This document shows positions 5,328 to 5,356 of a stretch of DNA of 5,356 bases, piece by piece (position 1 is the stretch's first letter; every line of letters starts with the position of its first letter). The notes below the pieces were generated by a model. The model did not search any database. It worked only from the letters and a program-made list of their open reading frames with translations, and was not told the origin of the DNA. Location of the stretch: NCBI GenBank assembly GCA_021295935.1, contig JAGWBL010000085.1, forward strand, positions 1-5,356. Reading direction: 5' to 3'. Source of the stretch: Pseudomonadales bacterium. GTDB lineage: Bacteria > Pseudomonadota > Gammaproteobacteria > Pseudomonadales > Azotimanducaceae. Made by a program: the position numbers and the translations under genes.

Positions 5328-5356
5328 CATTGAAGATTGCGAGGACGTGTACGTCG

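Larger units (their letters stand above)
5278..5356. mobile_element. Terminus of a probable IS21-like insertion sequence, incomplete
   Basis: From 5278 the sequence changes character: it begins TGTAGCGGACAACTG and carries two copies of AAATGTCCCA 24 bases apart, each embedded in a short inverted repeat, plus GGACA (5284-5288) mirrored by TGTCC (5297-5301). IS21-family elements typically begin with TGT and have several repeated transposase-binding sites near each end, which fits. The boundary coincides with the place where the gene on the left loses its 5' end. The minus strand also carries a perfect TTGACA (5313-5308) pointing out of the element toward the truncated gene; outward -35 boxes are known at an IS21 end. 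No transposase sequence is visible before the right edge, so family and exact boundary are inferred. Confidence 0.5.

Noticed and set aside
1..5356. CRISPR array, tRNA or rRNA genes
   Set aside because: No regularly spaced repeats beyond the two 10-bp copies at the right edge, and no cloverleaf or rRNA-like sequence was seen by eye.

Overview
The window comes from a GC-rich bacterium; nothing in it fixes the taxon more closely. It holds most of a compact restriction/defence-type island and the point where a mobile element has cut into the neighbouring gene.

Layout, left to right: (a) 1-687, minus strand: N-terminal 229 residues of a Z1-domain, superfamily-II-helicase-like protein, running off the left edge. 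(b) 702-2177, minus: a complete GHKL (HSP90/MutL-type) ATPase of the prokaryotic MORC-like group. (c) 2174-3817, minus: a complete DNA cytosine-5 methyltransferase. (d) 3818-4058: a divergent promoter region with a perfect 12-bp palindrome. (e) 4059-4529, plus: a complete Vsr-type (very short patch repair) endonuclease. (f) 4530-4805: a non-coding stretch between convergent genes. (g) 4806-5277, minus: the C-terminal remnant of a conserved gene of unknown function with no start. (h) 5278-5356: what looks like the terminus of an IS21-like insertion sequence, carrying repeated, internally symmetrical motifs, which continues off the right edge.

The methyltransferase, ATPase and Z1 genes form one minus-strand operon: the first two overlap by 4 bases (GTGA), the next gap is 14 bases, and I assign GTG starts to all three. 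The Vsr gene is transcribed divergently from the same intergenic region. This set (cytosine methylase, MORC/MutL-like ATPase, Z1 helicase, Vsr-like nuclease) matches a gene neighbourhood predicted from comparative genomics to be an ATP-dependent restriction-modification system (Iyer, Abhiman and Aravind, 2008, on MutL homologues in R-M systems and the origin of MORC). Its mechanism is, as far as I know, still poorly characterised. The likely logic is that the methylase marks self DNA, the ATPase and Z1 motor sense or remodel DNA, and a nuclease (Vsr, and probably further genes left of the window) cuts unmarked DNA. A second possibility is that Vsr only repairs the T:G mismatches caused by deamination of the methylase's 5-methylcytosines.
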